Positions 12,301-22,428 of a DNA stretch of 64,000 nt are shown here, piece by piece. A model generated the notes under the pieces. The model was given only the letters and a program-made list of their open reading frames with translations. It was not told where the DNA came from and searched no databases. Numbering within the stretch: the first letter of the stretch is position 1; each line of letters begins with the position of its first letter. The position numbers and the translations under genes are program-made. Origin of the DNA: Spirogloea muscicola (Eukaryota > Streptophyta > Zygnematophyceae > Spirogloeales > Spirogloeaceae); NCBI GenBank assembly GCA_009602725.1, contig WELB01000002.1:194021-258020 (forward strand), written 5' to 3'.

Positions 12301-15300
12301 TGAAAAGGTCAACACAGCACCTTAGGAGGAGTCAAATCAGCACCTAATGCTTGGACATTTGGAGCATTTCAACAACTTTAGTTGATCGGTGGCCTTTGAC
12401 CGGGGCAGCAAAATAGCCCTGACTTTAAGGCTCCCTTCATCCAGTCAACTCTCTGGGAACACATGGAGCATGCTCCTTATCGATGCACTCCAAAGGCTTC
12501 TCAAATCGAAGCCATGAGCGCACCCAATCAGTCAGGTTGCCACCACTTGCAATCACAGATTGACAGAATGGATCAGCAGGGCGCTTGCCGGTGACCGTCT
12601 CCAGAATCGTGACTTCAAAACTGAAGATATTGGTGCGCTCAGTCATTTGGCCCTAGAGCGCAATCTGGAGCTAGATAACCGATTTTGCCTGCGAATATGC
12701 ATATATATCAGCAATCATGGCATTGCATTCAAGGCTTGCAGAAGCCTGAATCCTCTCTATGCGAGGCCGTTTATCTGAGGTGCCACAACGAGCCTCTCCA
12801 GTAACGTGCAGTGAGCAACTCATCCTTCTTGCATGATGCCAGAAGCCCCATGACAAAGCACATATGCCATTGGAGTGCATGACGAAGTCACCTGCAGCCC
12901 TAGTTGACACGTGCGTGTCATGCAAACCTCGTACAAGCCCAAAATTCGCCACAAGACCTTGACCTTGCTCATCTAAATAGATGTTGCTCGGCTTAATGTC
13001 CCTGTGCACAATTTCGAGGATTGCACTCAATAACTTAAAGCCCACAAACGGCCGCACCCAGAACACATCATGCAGACCAGTGTTCAAATTCATCTGACTT
13101 CGAAGGCACGCCCTTTTCCCCGTGCACCAACCGGTCAAAATTCCCGCCAGGCGAGAAAGGTGAGATGAGCAGCATGTCCACGTTACTGTCCTGGGGGATG
13201 TACCAGGCTCGTAGCAGAACCAGATTGAGTTATTGATGCAACTCAGCGTCTCCATCGACGAATGTACCTCTCTATTCCTTGTGTGTTGTCTGGTGCTAGC
13301 CTCTTCACTGAATATACCTTGGCATTCTTCCTCTGCGCACTGCTCAGCATCTTCATCTTAGTGGCCTATCATACGTTGCCATAAGACATGTACAAAATAG
13401 GGACAACAAGCACCAAGAAGAAACAACATTGAACAAGAAAGAAATACCAACTGCAAGCAGGGCTGGCATATGCATAGCTACTGTGCTTCCATCATTCACG
13501 GACCTAAAGACTGTCCCAAAGCTGCCCATGCGTGGCTGTCGTAGGAGTTCTCCAGTTGCATCCATGAGCTCCCAAAGAGAAAGGGACCTTGGAGTCTGTC
13601 CTTAGTGACGGACATCTTGGAGGAGACCTTTTCCAAGCTCCGCTCCTTGTCTGTCATAGACTTGTCCTTCCTCCGAGCTAATCATTACAATAGAAACTGC
13701 GGCAGAGACTCACCAGCATCCAAAAGAACAGAATTTCCCCGATGACAATGATGGCAGTTGCCCAATCCGATAAGATTGGCAACTTGTGCTTTGGAGGTGG
13801 TGGGGGAGCTGCCTTGCAGGCCAGATAAGGGCCGCCACACAATGCTGTATTGCCAGCAAAGGAGCTGCTGTTGTATTGACCAATAGAACCACCAGGAATA
13901 GGCCCACTGAGGTTGTTATTGGAGACGTCAAAGAAGAGAGTGAGATTCAGATTTGCAAAGGACGCCGGGATGCTGCCATTGAGATAAGTGATCGAGATAG
14001 GTAAGACTCGGCAAGTTGCCAATACGCTCCGGTATGGGCCCGCTGAAATAATTACTTGCAGCCGAAAATGTTCTCAGCTGGTTCAAGTATCCAAATTACC
14101 ACGGGGAGACTGCCTGTCAGGTGGTTGCTGGAGATGTCAAAATGTAGGACTCTTGGCCAATAATTGAAGGTTTCAGGTAATCCTCCAGTCAAATTGTTCT
14201 GACCTAGGAAGAGAGTCGATGCAAACCACAAGTTGCCAAGCCACTCTGGAAATGGGCCAGATAACTGGTTGCTGTCCATCATCAGCATTTGCAACTTCAC
14301 TAGGTTGGAGAATGTTGATGGAATTGGTCCAGAGAGGTTGTTGCCAGCGAGCAAGAGTTGGGTGAGCCGCTTTAGTTGTCCCAACTGGGGCGGCAGGTGG
14401 CCACTTAACCTGCCAAAGCTTTTACCCAGCCACTAATTGACAATGCCAGCTGCAATTTGTTACACAATATGCATCTCGTGACGTAGGAAGTCAGGCAACT
14501 AAATGGGTGCACTGTGTTCGCAGTCAAGGCTCAGCACCTGTTGTGGCTCAGGTCCAGATTGACCATGCGCCTGCAATCAGCAAGCTCTGGTGGCACTCCA
14601 CCCTCCAGTCTGACACCAAGTGAGCAATTACCAGGGGTGTGACTGACACATGCGATGTCGGCTTCACTTACAGCACGTAACGAACGAGCAGAGAGAGCAT
14701 CTGGTTGGCCTGACCCGCAGGGGTGACGAAAATGAAACAGTGACAGAGCTTTACTACTGTGGGCTAAGAAAGTGTCATAAATCTACGTCTGTCACATTAG
14801 TAATACTTGCTCTCACATTGCTAGTATTTATCTGCATACGCAACAGGTGGTCACATGCCAAGGATTCTGATAGCTGGTCGTAAGATCATCGAGAAGAATA
14901 ATTACTCTTATCTCGGTGTCTCAGGCTGATGAAGCAGTACCTGTTGCTCTGAGGGTCAAGCACGCCAAGTGCCTTGCAGTGGCTGAGCTCTGGTGGGAGG
15001 CTGCCTATCAAGCTGCACAAGGGACCATGCAAAGACATAGCCGCTTTAGTTGAAAACCTGGGAGTTCTGCGAAACCATGGTACCTGATTTCATGCCTAGC
15101 CATCTAGTTTTAGGGACTGATTCAAGGGTCTCGCCTGTATGCTGTTTGCACTGTATTATACTGCAGTTGGCAGCAGCGCTTAGCAGCTCAGTGCACGGCC
15201 ACGCTCATGCGAGGCTTCAGAGGCATGTTGAGCTTGTTGAGCTCGCTCAAATTGATATACATGCAGAGCAAGCTGGCTTTGTCAGGCGGACAATTACAGC

Positions 15301-15559
15301 AATTTGAGAGTGCGCAGGCAAGGTGAGTACGTGTTGTTGTACAGATAGAGGCCCTGGAGGGCGGAAAGTCTCCCGAGCTCCTCTGGGATGGGACCTGACA
15401 ACCTGCCAGGTACAAGACGATTTAATGATATGTTGCACTTGGAGTTGCAGCTTCATGGTGAAGAGTGCAATTATGACTGCTGCCGCCTCATCAGCTGACC
15501 GAAAGACCTGGGAAGTTGCAGCGCTTATCTGAAGAGGCCATGTGCATGTTGTGTGCATG

Positions 15560-15720
15560 CAGGCCCCCCAGGAGAGAATTGCTCGCCCACAGAGGGTTTC
15601 CCAGCCCCAAAAGAAACGGACAAGGTCCAAAGAGCCAAAAGGTGCCGAAAAAGAAACCACACAGCTGGACACTACAGGACCGCAGATGGCTTTGCTTTGG
15701 AGAACGTCGTGAGGTCGGGA
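15560..15720 (-). mobile_element. Short LINE-A tail inside RLK2 intron 3
   Basis: On the minus strand this segment resembles the LINE-A 3' UTR: a GGCACC/TTTGG... block, a decayed hairpin (GGGGCTGGG...CCC near 15604-15617), then GGGCGAGC at 15589-15596. It lies between RLK2 exon 3 and its first single-LRR exon, so splicing would remove it. No coding sequence remains. Confidence 0.5.
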
Positions 15721-16440
15721 GAATGCATATACTCACTGTTGCCTAAGCATTGACTGACAAGCAACTGAGGCATGCTGACCTGTTGCTACCAAGGAGGAGG
15801 ATACGAAGACTGGTGATGCTGCCCAGCTCCTTGGGTATGGGGCCCGAGAGCAGATTGTCGTTCAGTATTATGTAGAGCAGGCTGCTGATCTTGCCGAGCT
15901 GCGGAGCCAGCACGCCTTGCAGCAGCGTCCCGGAGACATTGAGCCCAACCACTTGCCTGCATGCAGTAACCAGCGGTCCGTGGAGGAGGAAGCTGAGCTC
16001 GATCAATCCTTGACCCCACGCCGCGCTTCCTAGGAGCTCACGAAGTTGTTGCTGGTCAAGAGGTCCTCCGCCGAGCGGCTGCAGGCAGCCACTGCCCGTG
16101 GTCCTAGCGAGAGGCTGCCGAGGAGGCGAACACCGGCTGCCGCTTCGAACGCCAATGCTTGGCGCTAGCCTTGTGACGCGTTGCAGCAAGCGGCTTGCGA
16201 AGGCCAGGCTCGGCACGAAGTTCTTGCCTGGAGTTGCCAGGCGCCGTGGCGTTGCGCTCGCTGCCGAACCAGCCGCAGGATGTGAGATCGGCGGAGTGCC
16301 AATTGGCGAGCGCGCCAAAGGGGTCGTTGGTGATGCCGGCCTTGAAGGCCAGCAGCGCCACCTTGTCGGAGCTACGTAACAGAGCAAGATTGCCGTTAGA
16401 GGGCGAGGGCGGCCACTTGGAATGGCCAATCATTGGAAGC

Positions 16441-16447
16441 TGGAGTG
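16441..16447. repeat. Left target-site duplication of LINE-B (TGGAGTG)
   Basis: A 7-bp direct repeat, with its partner at 18042-18048, exactly borders the LINE-B piece. It marks the insertion point in RLK2 intron 1. Confidence 0.5.
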
Positions 16448-18041
16448 ACCCCTGCCATTGGGCTCGCTGTTCTCAAAGTTCCCCTTGGCACACCATCCCA
16501 CGTTGCGGGGGACTTGCGTGAACGTCTGCAGCAACACCTTGCCCCCCTTCCCTCCCTTCCTCTCCTCGGAGATCCGCAGCTGGCGCTGGCCATCCTTACT
16601 CGCTGCATCGGTCAACGAGCGAGCTACCTGCAGCGCACAGTCGCCCCAACATGGTGGGCGAGCTTTACAAAGAATTCGACACCTCCCTCCTGCAAACCCT
16701 GGCTTCCCTGATTCAACACCCGTCCTTCCCCTCACCTTCATCCTCCCTACAGGCATCCCTTCCCACACGCATGGGCGGCCTGGGCTGCCGGTCACTTGAA
16801 CAGACGGCGCAGGCAGCCTTTCTCGGTTGCTGGCACCTGGTTGCCTCCCTCCTCCCCTTGCGCTTCCCTTGTCTGGCGGGCCCTGCAGCCGAGGTGGAGG
16901 AAGGCTCCTTGGCATTTCAAGTGCAATTGAGGAGCACCCGCGAGTCAGCACTCTGCTCCTTCCCCTCCCTGCAACCCCTCTTCAATCCCTTCTCAGCGCT
17001 TGCTCAAGCATCAGACAAAGGGGCACAGGCCAGACTCGTTGCTGCAGTTGAAGACGAGCGCCGCAAGTCGTTGAGGACGATGCCGGATATCATGACCAAT
17101 CCAAGGAGTCTGGCACGCCTCACATCGCTCGCAACGACTGGTGCAACTGATTGGCTCACCACACACGCAATCCACAACGCTTTCAGAATCAGCCCCGAAG
17201 CATTCCGGACGCTTCTCCAGCTGTGCCTAGGCCTGCCCCCGACCTGCCTGATTGGAGTGACTCAGTGTGAGTGCGGCTTCCATGCGGAGGGCGGAGACCT
17301 TGCCACCCACATGCTAGGGTGTCCCACAGGCCTTGAGGTGGTGGGCGTCCATAACCTCCTACGGGACGCCCTGGCGGGCCTGATGCGCGACGCCGGCTAC
17401 CGCGCCATTGTCGAATTTAGCAATGTGATGCCCATCACCACGAATTCCCAGGGACGTCATCATCGTCGCACCCTGGACATTGTGGGTGTACAACCTGGCG
17501 GTGGCCCAAGAGTTTTGGTTGACGTGGTGGTCACGGAGGCATACAAAAGTACCTCTTCGACGCACACTGCTGGCCACGAAGTGGGAGGTGCTGAGCAAAG
17601 GAAGCTCCGACACTACTCGGACTACCCCCGCAGCGACCACCTCCTACCCGCGGCAATCGACACTTTCGGCTGCATGGGCCCTCGCTTCCACACCTTACTG
17701 CAGAAAATTGCAAGCTTGGGATACGCCCGACGTGAGGACATGCTTCCAGCGCAGATAAACATGCCGGCAGCCTACTTGTCTTTCTTGCGTCGTCGTGTGT
17801 CAGCTTGTCTGCAGCGAGCTCAGGCTCATGCTTTGCATCAGAAAGCTGGTCGAGCCTTAGCTGGTAGCTCAAGAGTTTGTCGATTTGCGTCCGGTATTCG
17901 GGCATCAGTTAGCGACCTCTATGTGCTGACTCGTGGTTACTGAGCGGGTCAGCCTAGCAACAGGTGATGTCATACGTCAATGTGCTTACCTTTGTACTTG
18001 GCCACACATGGCCCTCCATCTCTTTATACACACATCTACCT
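16448..18041 (+). mobile_element. LINE-B, 5'-truncated, in RLK2 intron 1 (RT C-terminus plus RLE)
   Basis: This is a plus-strand LINE piece antisense to RLK2. It begins in the reverse-transcriptase thumb region, matching the copy at 45530-46775, and a 4-nt loss near 16650 shifts the frame. A long frame then runs to the stop at 17941-17943. It contains a Cys-rich CECG...H...C knuckle near 17270-17320, then a restriction-like endonuclease core (RRTLDIV ... VLVDVVVTEAY ... KLRHY) near 17465-17620, and ends in DLYVLTRGY. TGGAGTG flanks it at 16441-16447 and 18042-18048, which I read as a 7-bp target-site duplication. The parts downstream of RT match RLE-type LINEs (R2/NeSL-like order). Confidence 0.8.
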
Positions 18042-18644
18042 TGGAGTGCGTTAGGACAGGAATTGCCGTGATGGGGCGGACGACAGCTGCTCACGCGAGG
18101 TCACCGACGGCGGAGCCGACTACGCAAGTGAGCAGCGCGACGGCGGCGAGCGCTGCGGCCGCGGCGCCACCTGCGGCGGCTGCCATGCCTGACGGGGCGG
18201 GGGGCTGGGCGGGCCGTGCTGGCCACAGGCCAAAAGATGGAGTGTGTGTGAGCCACCAGTCAATTTGGAGGCGCTGTTGTGTTTTGAGTGCTTATGGGGG
18301 GCCTGAGTGGCCAAGTACAGAGGCAAGAAGCGAGGCAGAGGCTCCGGCGGCGGTCTGCCCAGGCGGGCCGCGAAAGCCACTCCCACGCGGCGGCGGTGGC
18401 ACTCGGGTTGCGTGGAGAAGAGGGGGAGAGGTTCTTTACGAAGTCCGGGTAAGCTGGAAAGAAGTCAAGAGTGGCACAGGGCACCATGCAGAGCAGAGGG
18501 CAGCCGCGGCGGGCAGCTTGGGATATTACAAGGAAAGACGTAGACGAGATAGTGAAGAGACGCTTCCAGTAAACGAAAACTCTTCCAGTGGAGGCGATGG
18601 CTGTGATTGACCAGCGCAGGAAAAAGCATAAACAAATGTCGAAG

Positions 18645-18900
18645 AGAGTGAAGGCGCGCGGTGCGCATGAAATTGAATGGGAGGCCAGTTCTAGCCTTAC
18701 AAATGTCCTGTTAACTGGGTGATGAGCTGGCTAAGGGGGACACCAATATCCCCGAGTGAGCACATGCATATCTGAAGCTATACTGAGGTGCCAAACCACC
18801 AAATTGAAGGGGCCAGAAAACCGTCAAAGCACACAGCGACTCAAGTGGCCATTGGGTGCTCAAATATCCCCTGCTGAGCAACCGCAGGTCAGAACAAGAA
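18645..18900 (-). mobile_element. LINE tail fragments (LINE-D 3' end and LINE-A-like C-terminus)
   Basis: The GCGCGCGGTGCGCATGAAATTG block near 18654-18675 and the following 110 bases match the LINE-D tails at 19213, 39178 and 50775. Upstream on the minus strand (18840-18900) lies a last-codons fragment of a LINE-A-like ORF (DLRLLSRGY-type end). Both are heavily truncated. Confidence 0.55.
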
Positions 18901-18904
18901 GCAT

Positions 18905-19205
18905 TCTTGACCTTGTCCACTCTTTTTGGGCTGGCCTTTCCCAGCCCCTACCCTCTGTGGGCGAGCACTTTCTCTTTCCGAGGGGCGATGGCTCTGAGAG
19001 CTGCTTCTTTTTTGTTGTAAGAAGTGGCTCTCCCAGAGAGCAGAGAGCAGCTCTTCCGATTATGGGCAATGGCCAGCCCAAAAGAATGGACAAGGTCGGG
19101 AGGGGCCGGATGGCGCAAATGAAGAATGCGACTGCTGGTCTTCCATAGAACTAGGCGAGGGCTGGCTTGGCCAGCCCCTCTTTCTCTCTGGGCGAGCACT
19201 TCCTG
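18905..19205 (+). mobile_element. Two stacked LINE-A 3' UTR tails
   Basis: Plus-strand hairpins occur at 18928-18947 and 19159-19177. Each is followed by GGGCGAGCACTT (18960-18972 and 19190-19200). Between them (19000-19110) are reverse-oriented tail pieces. Each tail is only 50-100 bases, so these are remnants with no ORF. Confidence 0.6.
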
Positions 19206-19460
19206 TTAGAGAAGGCGCGCGGTGCGCATGAAATTGAAAGGGAGGCCAAATCTAGCCTTACAAATGTCCTGGTAACTGGGTAATGAGCTGGCTAAGGTGG
19301 ACACTAATATCCCCAAGTAAGCACATGCATATCTGACAAGCTATGTTGAGGAGCCAAACCACCACAACGGAAGCCATTAGCCTGGGCCAATGCACGACCA
19401 GCACGCTGGTGAATCGCGAGTGCTTGGGAGCGCTTGTGAGAGAGAAGTGCTCGCCCAGCC
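19206..19460 (-). mobile_element. LINE-D 3' end
   Basis: The minus strand encodes a LINE C-terminus (ALAIHQRAGRALA ... LSDMHVLTWGY) ending near 19314. A tail follows whose terminal GCGCGCCTTC lies at 19213-19222. It abuts the plus-strand LINE-A tail at 19205, a tail-to-tail junction. It is 5'-truncated and lacks RT and endonuclease. Confidence 0.65.
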
Positions 19461-19660
19461 CTGCTGATTTTTGGGAGCGGCTGGGGGTTCTGGGGCCCAC
19501 GCACGGGCATCGGCACCCATTTCATGATGGCGCGGAAGAGCGTGGGGTCCACAGGCGTGGCCAAGCTTGGACCGCGGCGCACCAGAGGAGGCAGATGCAG
19601 GACAATGGATGTCGCTCATACGCCCCAAGCCGGGCCGTCGTGCAAAGTCTGGCCCAAAAT
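19460..19660. repeat. Unidentified repeated block
   Basis: The GGCGCGGAAGAGCGTGGGGTCC block (19530-19552) and its surroundings recur at 37117-37170 in the same orientation. The segment ATGTCGCTCATACGCCCCAAG near 19608 recurs near 37866. It may be another retroelement part. No domain was recognised. Confidence 0.4.
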
Positions 19661-19664
19661 TCTG

Positions 19665-20015
19665 CCCCAAGTCTTCCCGCTCGGTGGCTCGAGCTCCTGC
19701 ACCGGCTAGCGTGACGTCACCATGAGGAGCAGGCCGACGTCCTCGCGGCCGCCTCTCTTGCTCAGGTGTACCGCATGCGCGTGGCAGTATTGCTGCAGGG
19801 ATCAATGGCACACGCGTTGCATCTGCGTGTCGCTCGCGTCCTAGCTGCAGCCTCTCTTTATAGACAGGGGACCTGCAATCGGGAGACTGGATTCTCAGGC
19901 CTGCGGCTGCTCGTTAGGGGATATTGAGCACCCAGTGGCCGCTTGAGTTGCTGTGCTTTAGCGCTTTTCTGGCCCATTCGTACTTATTCAATCTCTTTCT
20001 AGGCTGGCCAGCCAT
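19665..20015 (+). mobile_element. LINE-A-like 3' end fragment
   Basis: Broken frames encode the final domain (ALHLRVARVLAAAS ... LRLLVRGY), with the stop near 19925. A short tail follows, containing TTTAGCGCTTTTCTGGCCC and a contracted hairpin (GGCTGGCCAGCC near 20002-20013). No RT remains. Confidence 0.6.
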
Positions 20016-20279
20016 GCGGGTGATAAGAGTAAGTCATCAAACCTCTTGCAGGAGACGGGCTCGTTCATCCTCCAAAGGTAGCGGCTTTGACCATTGCAAC
20101 AGTGCGCAGGGATGGACCTGCCAATACAAGCCATGTGTCCAATACCAACAGTAAGCAACCTGCTAAGCTGAAACGCTGTGCGATGGAATATTGATCATGA
20201 ACGAATTGATCACATCTCAGTCGAGATCCCTTTCTTCTGGCGCGTTTCTACCTGCTAACGGAAAAATACTATTGATTCG

Positions 20280-21050
20280 ACCTCGGTCGTCCTATTTTGA
20301 AGGTTACAAAGCCAAGTCATTACTCGCTTTTTCAAATTGATAGAAGAGAGCTTCATTGTTTTGCCGCCAGTGACTTGCTGCCATATGCATCTTTGCAAAG
20401 ACCCTCGCACCCTTCACCCTGTCCAGCAACTCGTCAAAAGTTGGGCAGAATCATTGTCTTCTTGGTGGCCTGGGGCCTCTCAGGCATTGACAGTGGCACG
20501 CAAGCGTGCCATAAGCCGTCCGGGATTGGAGCTTAGAGCACCACAAGACTCAGCCAGAGAGTGCATGAGGTAGCGCCGGTGTCGACGAGGACATGAAGGG
20601 ATGGCTGTGGCTGCTTTGTGGAACTGCAACCATCACATAACTTGGACACCTTGAAGGCAAACAGGAGAGGCAACTGCACTGCCGGCCCTTTTCATGCCGT
20701 AATTCGTGTGATGCGACGCGATCGAATGCAAGTCGCGCGGTGCTGTGCATGCCGCCTGCAGTCTCTGGCCAGGTGGCCCCGCGGCCAGCAGTCGGAGCAT
20801 CTCTCACCGGCCGCGACTTCGCGCCAGCGGCTGCTTCTGCCGGCGAGGCGAGGAGGCCCTCACGGGGCACGATGCTCTCGCCAAGCCAGGCGAGGCTCCG
20901 TGGCGGAAAGCGGAAGGGCAGGCTCCCAATCAGATTGGCGCCTGTGCATGCCGTAGCAAAAACATTTCCCTGCTGGGAGAGGGCACTGGTAGAGGGCATG
21001 CGTGCTATCTGTGTTCCGTCTCTTCTGGATCTTGTCAGCTCTCCAGTGCT
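20280..21050 (-). mobile_element. Ty3/gypsy-like retroelement fossil (copy 1)
   Basis: The minus strand carries, in order, a gag-type CX2CX4HX4C zinc knuckle near 20790, an aspartic-protease VDTGA motif near 20590 and a reverse-transcriptase fragment of Ty3/gypsy type near 20400. No long terminal repeats, integrase or complete gene was found. The copy is incomplete and broken in several places. A related copy lies at 39700-40410, so both probably predate the RLK3/RLK4 duplication. Confidence 0.55.
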
Positions 21051-21269
21051 TGCTCCTTGCAGGACTTGCTCTTTCAGTGTAGTCTCTTGCATAGCTGTGT
21101 GGCTTTCTGGCGCCTTTTTGCCCTTCAGACCTTCTTCACTCTTTGGGCTGACCTCTCACAGCCATTGCCTACAATGGAAGAGCTGTTTCTTTTCTAGATG
21201 CTGCTTCATCTCCGTTAGAGGCTCGCCGTCAGCAGAAGGGAAGGCGCGGCACTGGGAGGATGGATCGGG

Positions 21270-21620
21270 CTCCGCGGGAGCGCCTGCGGGGGGCGCCTCG
21301 ACAGGCCCCACTGCCGCGGCTCTAACTATCGTCCTGGCCTGCGACAGCCCTGTCCTCGCCCACAACTCCGCAGCAATAGCCTACAGCCTCCTTAACCCCC
21401 ACAACCGTCATCCAGTTTGCGAGGCAGCATGCGCGCCCCAGCGTCTCTCTTGACTCGCTAGCGCAGGTATTTCGAATGCGCCTGTACATAACCCTCCAGC
21501 GATCCATGACCCACGCCTTGCACCTACGTGCTGGCCGTGCTCTAGCTGCAGCCTCTCGCTTTCGTCAAGGGACTGCCTTCCAGCGGCTATCCTTTCTGAC
21601 TTGCGGCTGCTGAGGAGAAA
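21270..21620 (+). mobile_element. LINE-C 3' fragment downstream of RLK3
   Basis: It encodes a LINE C-terminal end (QVFRMRLYITLQRSMTHALH...) from about 21465, preceded by a GC-rich segment starting near 21290. The same block lies at 40700-41060 and 50590-51430, each time downstream of a receptor gene. That makes it an insertion copied by gene duplication. It is 5'-truncated. Confidence 0.65.
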
Positions 21621-22428
21621 TTAAGCTGCTGAAGAGAAATTAATGAAGTGATTACCCTGCATGGTTTGTGCTTAGTCTTGTGTTTCAGCACTTCTCGGGC
21701 CATTTGGACCTTCTCTTTTTCTTTTCGGGCTGGCTTTTCACATCCTGACTTGGTTATGTGCTTCAGCGAAATTTCAGCCCCTTCGAACCTTGTCAATTTG
21801 TTCCGTGCTAACCTCCTTCATCAGAGCTCACTTCTTCCTTAAAATTGAACAATATCTCCTCTCCTCATATCTCCTCTCTGTCACTCTGCTCTTGCCTCCA
21901 CACCAATGAGCATTCACAAGCGGTCACTTTATTTGCCATCATCTCATTTTCACCTCTTTGACGACCAAAAGTTTTCACATTACACCTGTTTCTGCACCCA
22001 CTGCAGGACGGGTAAAACTCAATGCATTCCACTGACCACAGTGCTACTGGGACGCTGATGGGACGCTGCCCAGCCTAAGAGGTTTGCCACCTCTCAACTT
22101 CTTCTTCTCCGTCACACCCTCACTTTCTCCTGCTCCTGCTCCCTCTCGCCTTTCCTTCATTCTCGGTCTTCTTTCTCCCCGATCAAGCTCGCCAATCACT
22201 CTGACTCTCCTCTGCTTCCTCTTCCTTTCCTCGCCTATCACCCTTACGATCGTGCTACACCCCAATACCATGGTCAGACTGGCAAATGGAGTGACGGCAT
22301 TGCACCATAATAGGCCTGTTGAAAATAGAAATTGTATTTACAGCCTGAAGGCTCGACCTCCAGGAGTCTCATGTAGGGCATTGGTATGGTGCCAGCCAAG
22401 AGAGAAATGTGCACGAAGTTAGGTCTGA
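21620..22428. repeat. Conserved 3' flank of RLK3
   Basis: This AT-richer, pyrimidine-rich stretch contains motifs shared with the RLK4 and RLK5 flanks: CGGGCTGGCTTTTCACATCC, a TCTCCTCTCCTCATATCTCC block, and GGGACGCTGATGGGACGCTG near 22050. It should include the RLK3 3' UTR and polyadenylation signals, but I cannot place a definite site. It contains no gene. Confidence 0.5.

Larger units (their letters stand above)
12318..18186 (-). pseudogene. RLK2: degenerate, shortened LRR receptor-like kinase
   Basis: This paralogue keeps the family frame. Exon 1 is 18095-18186 (Met start, 30-residue Ala-rich signal peptide, GTGAGC donor), exon 2 is 16228-16371 and exon 3 is 15780-15956. Only three single-LRR exons remain recognisable (15331-15402, 14941-15012, 14538-14609). 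The large exon starts at 14409. The middle of the ectodomain is therefore missing relative to RLK1 and RLK5. The N-cap has lost its second Cys (GSERN where the others have GVVCN). The kinase retains HRDIKPSN, but the DFG Asp is Asn (ANFG near 12940). The frames around the ATP site and C-lobe are broken. A LINE-B copy sits in intron 1 and a short LINE-A tail lies in intron 3. It is probably a pseudogene; a truncated secreted LRR product cannot be excluded. Confidence 0.75.

Noticed and set aside
17933-18610. 225-residue plus-strand ORF after LINE-B
   Set aside because: It is antisense to the RLK2 signal-peptide exon and Ala-rich only because of GC repeats.
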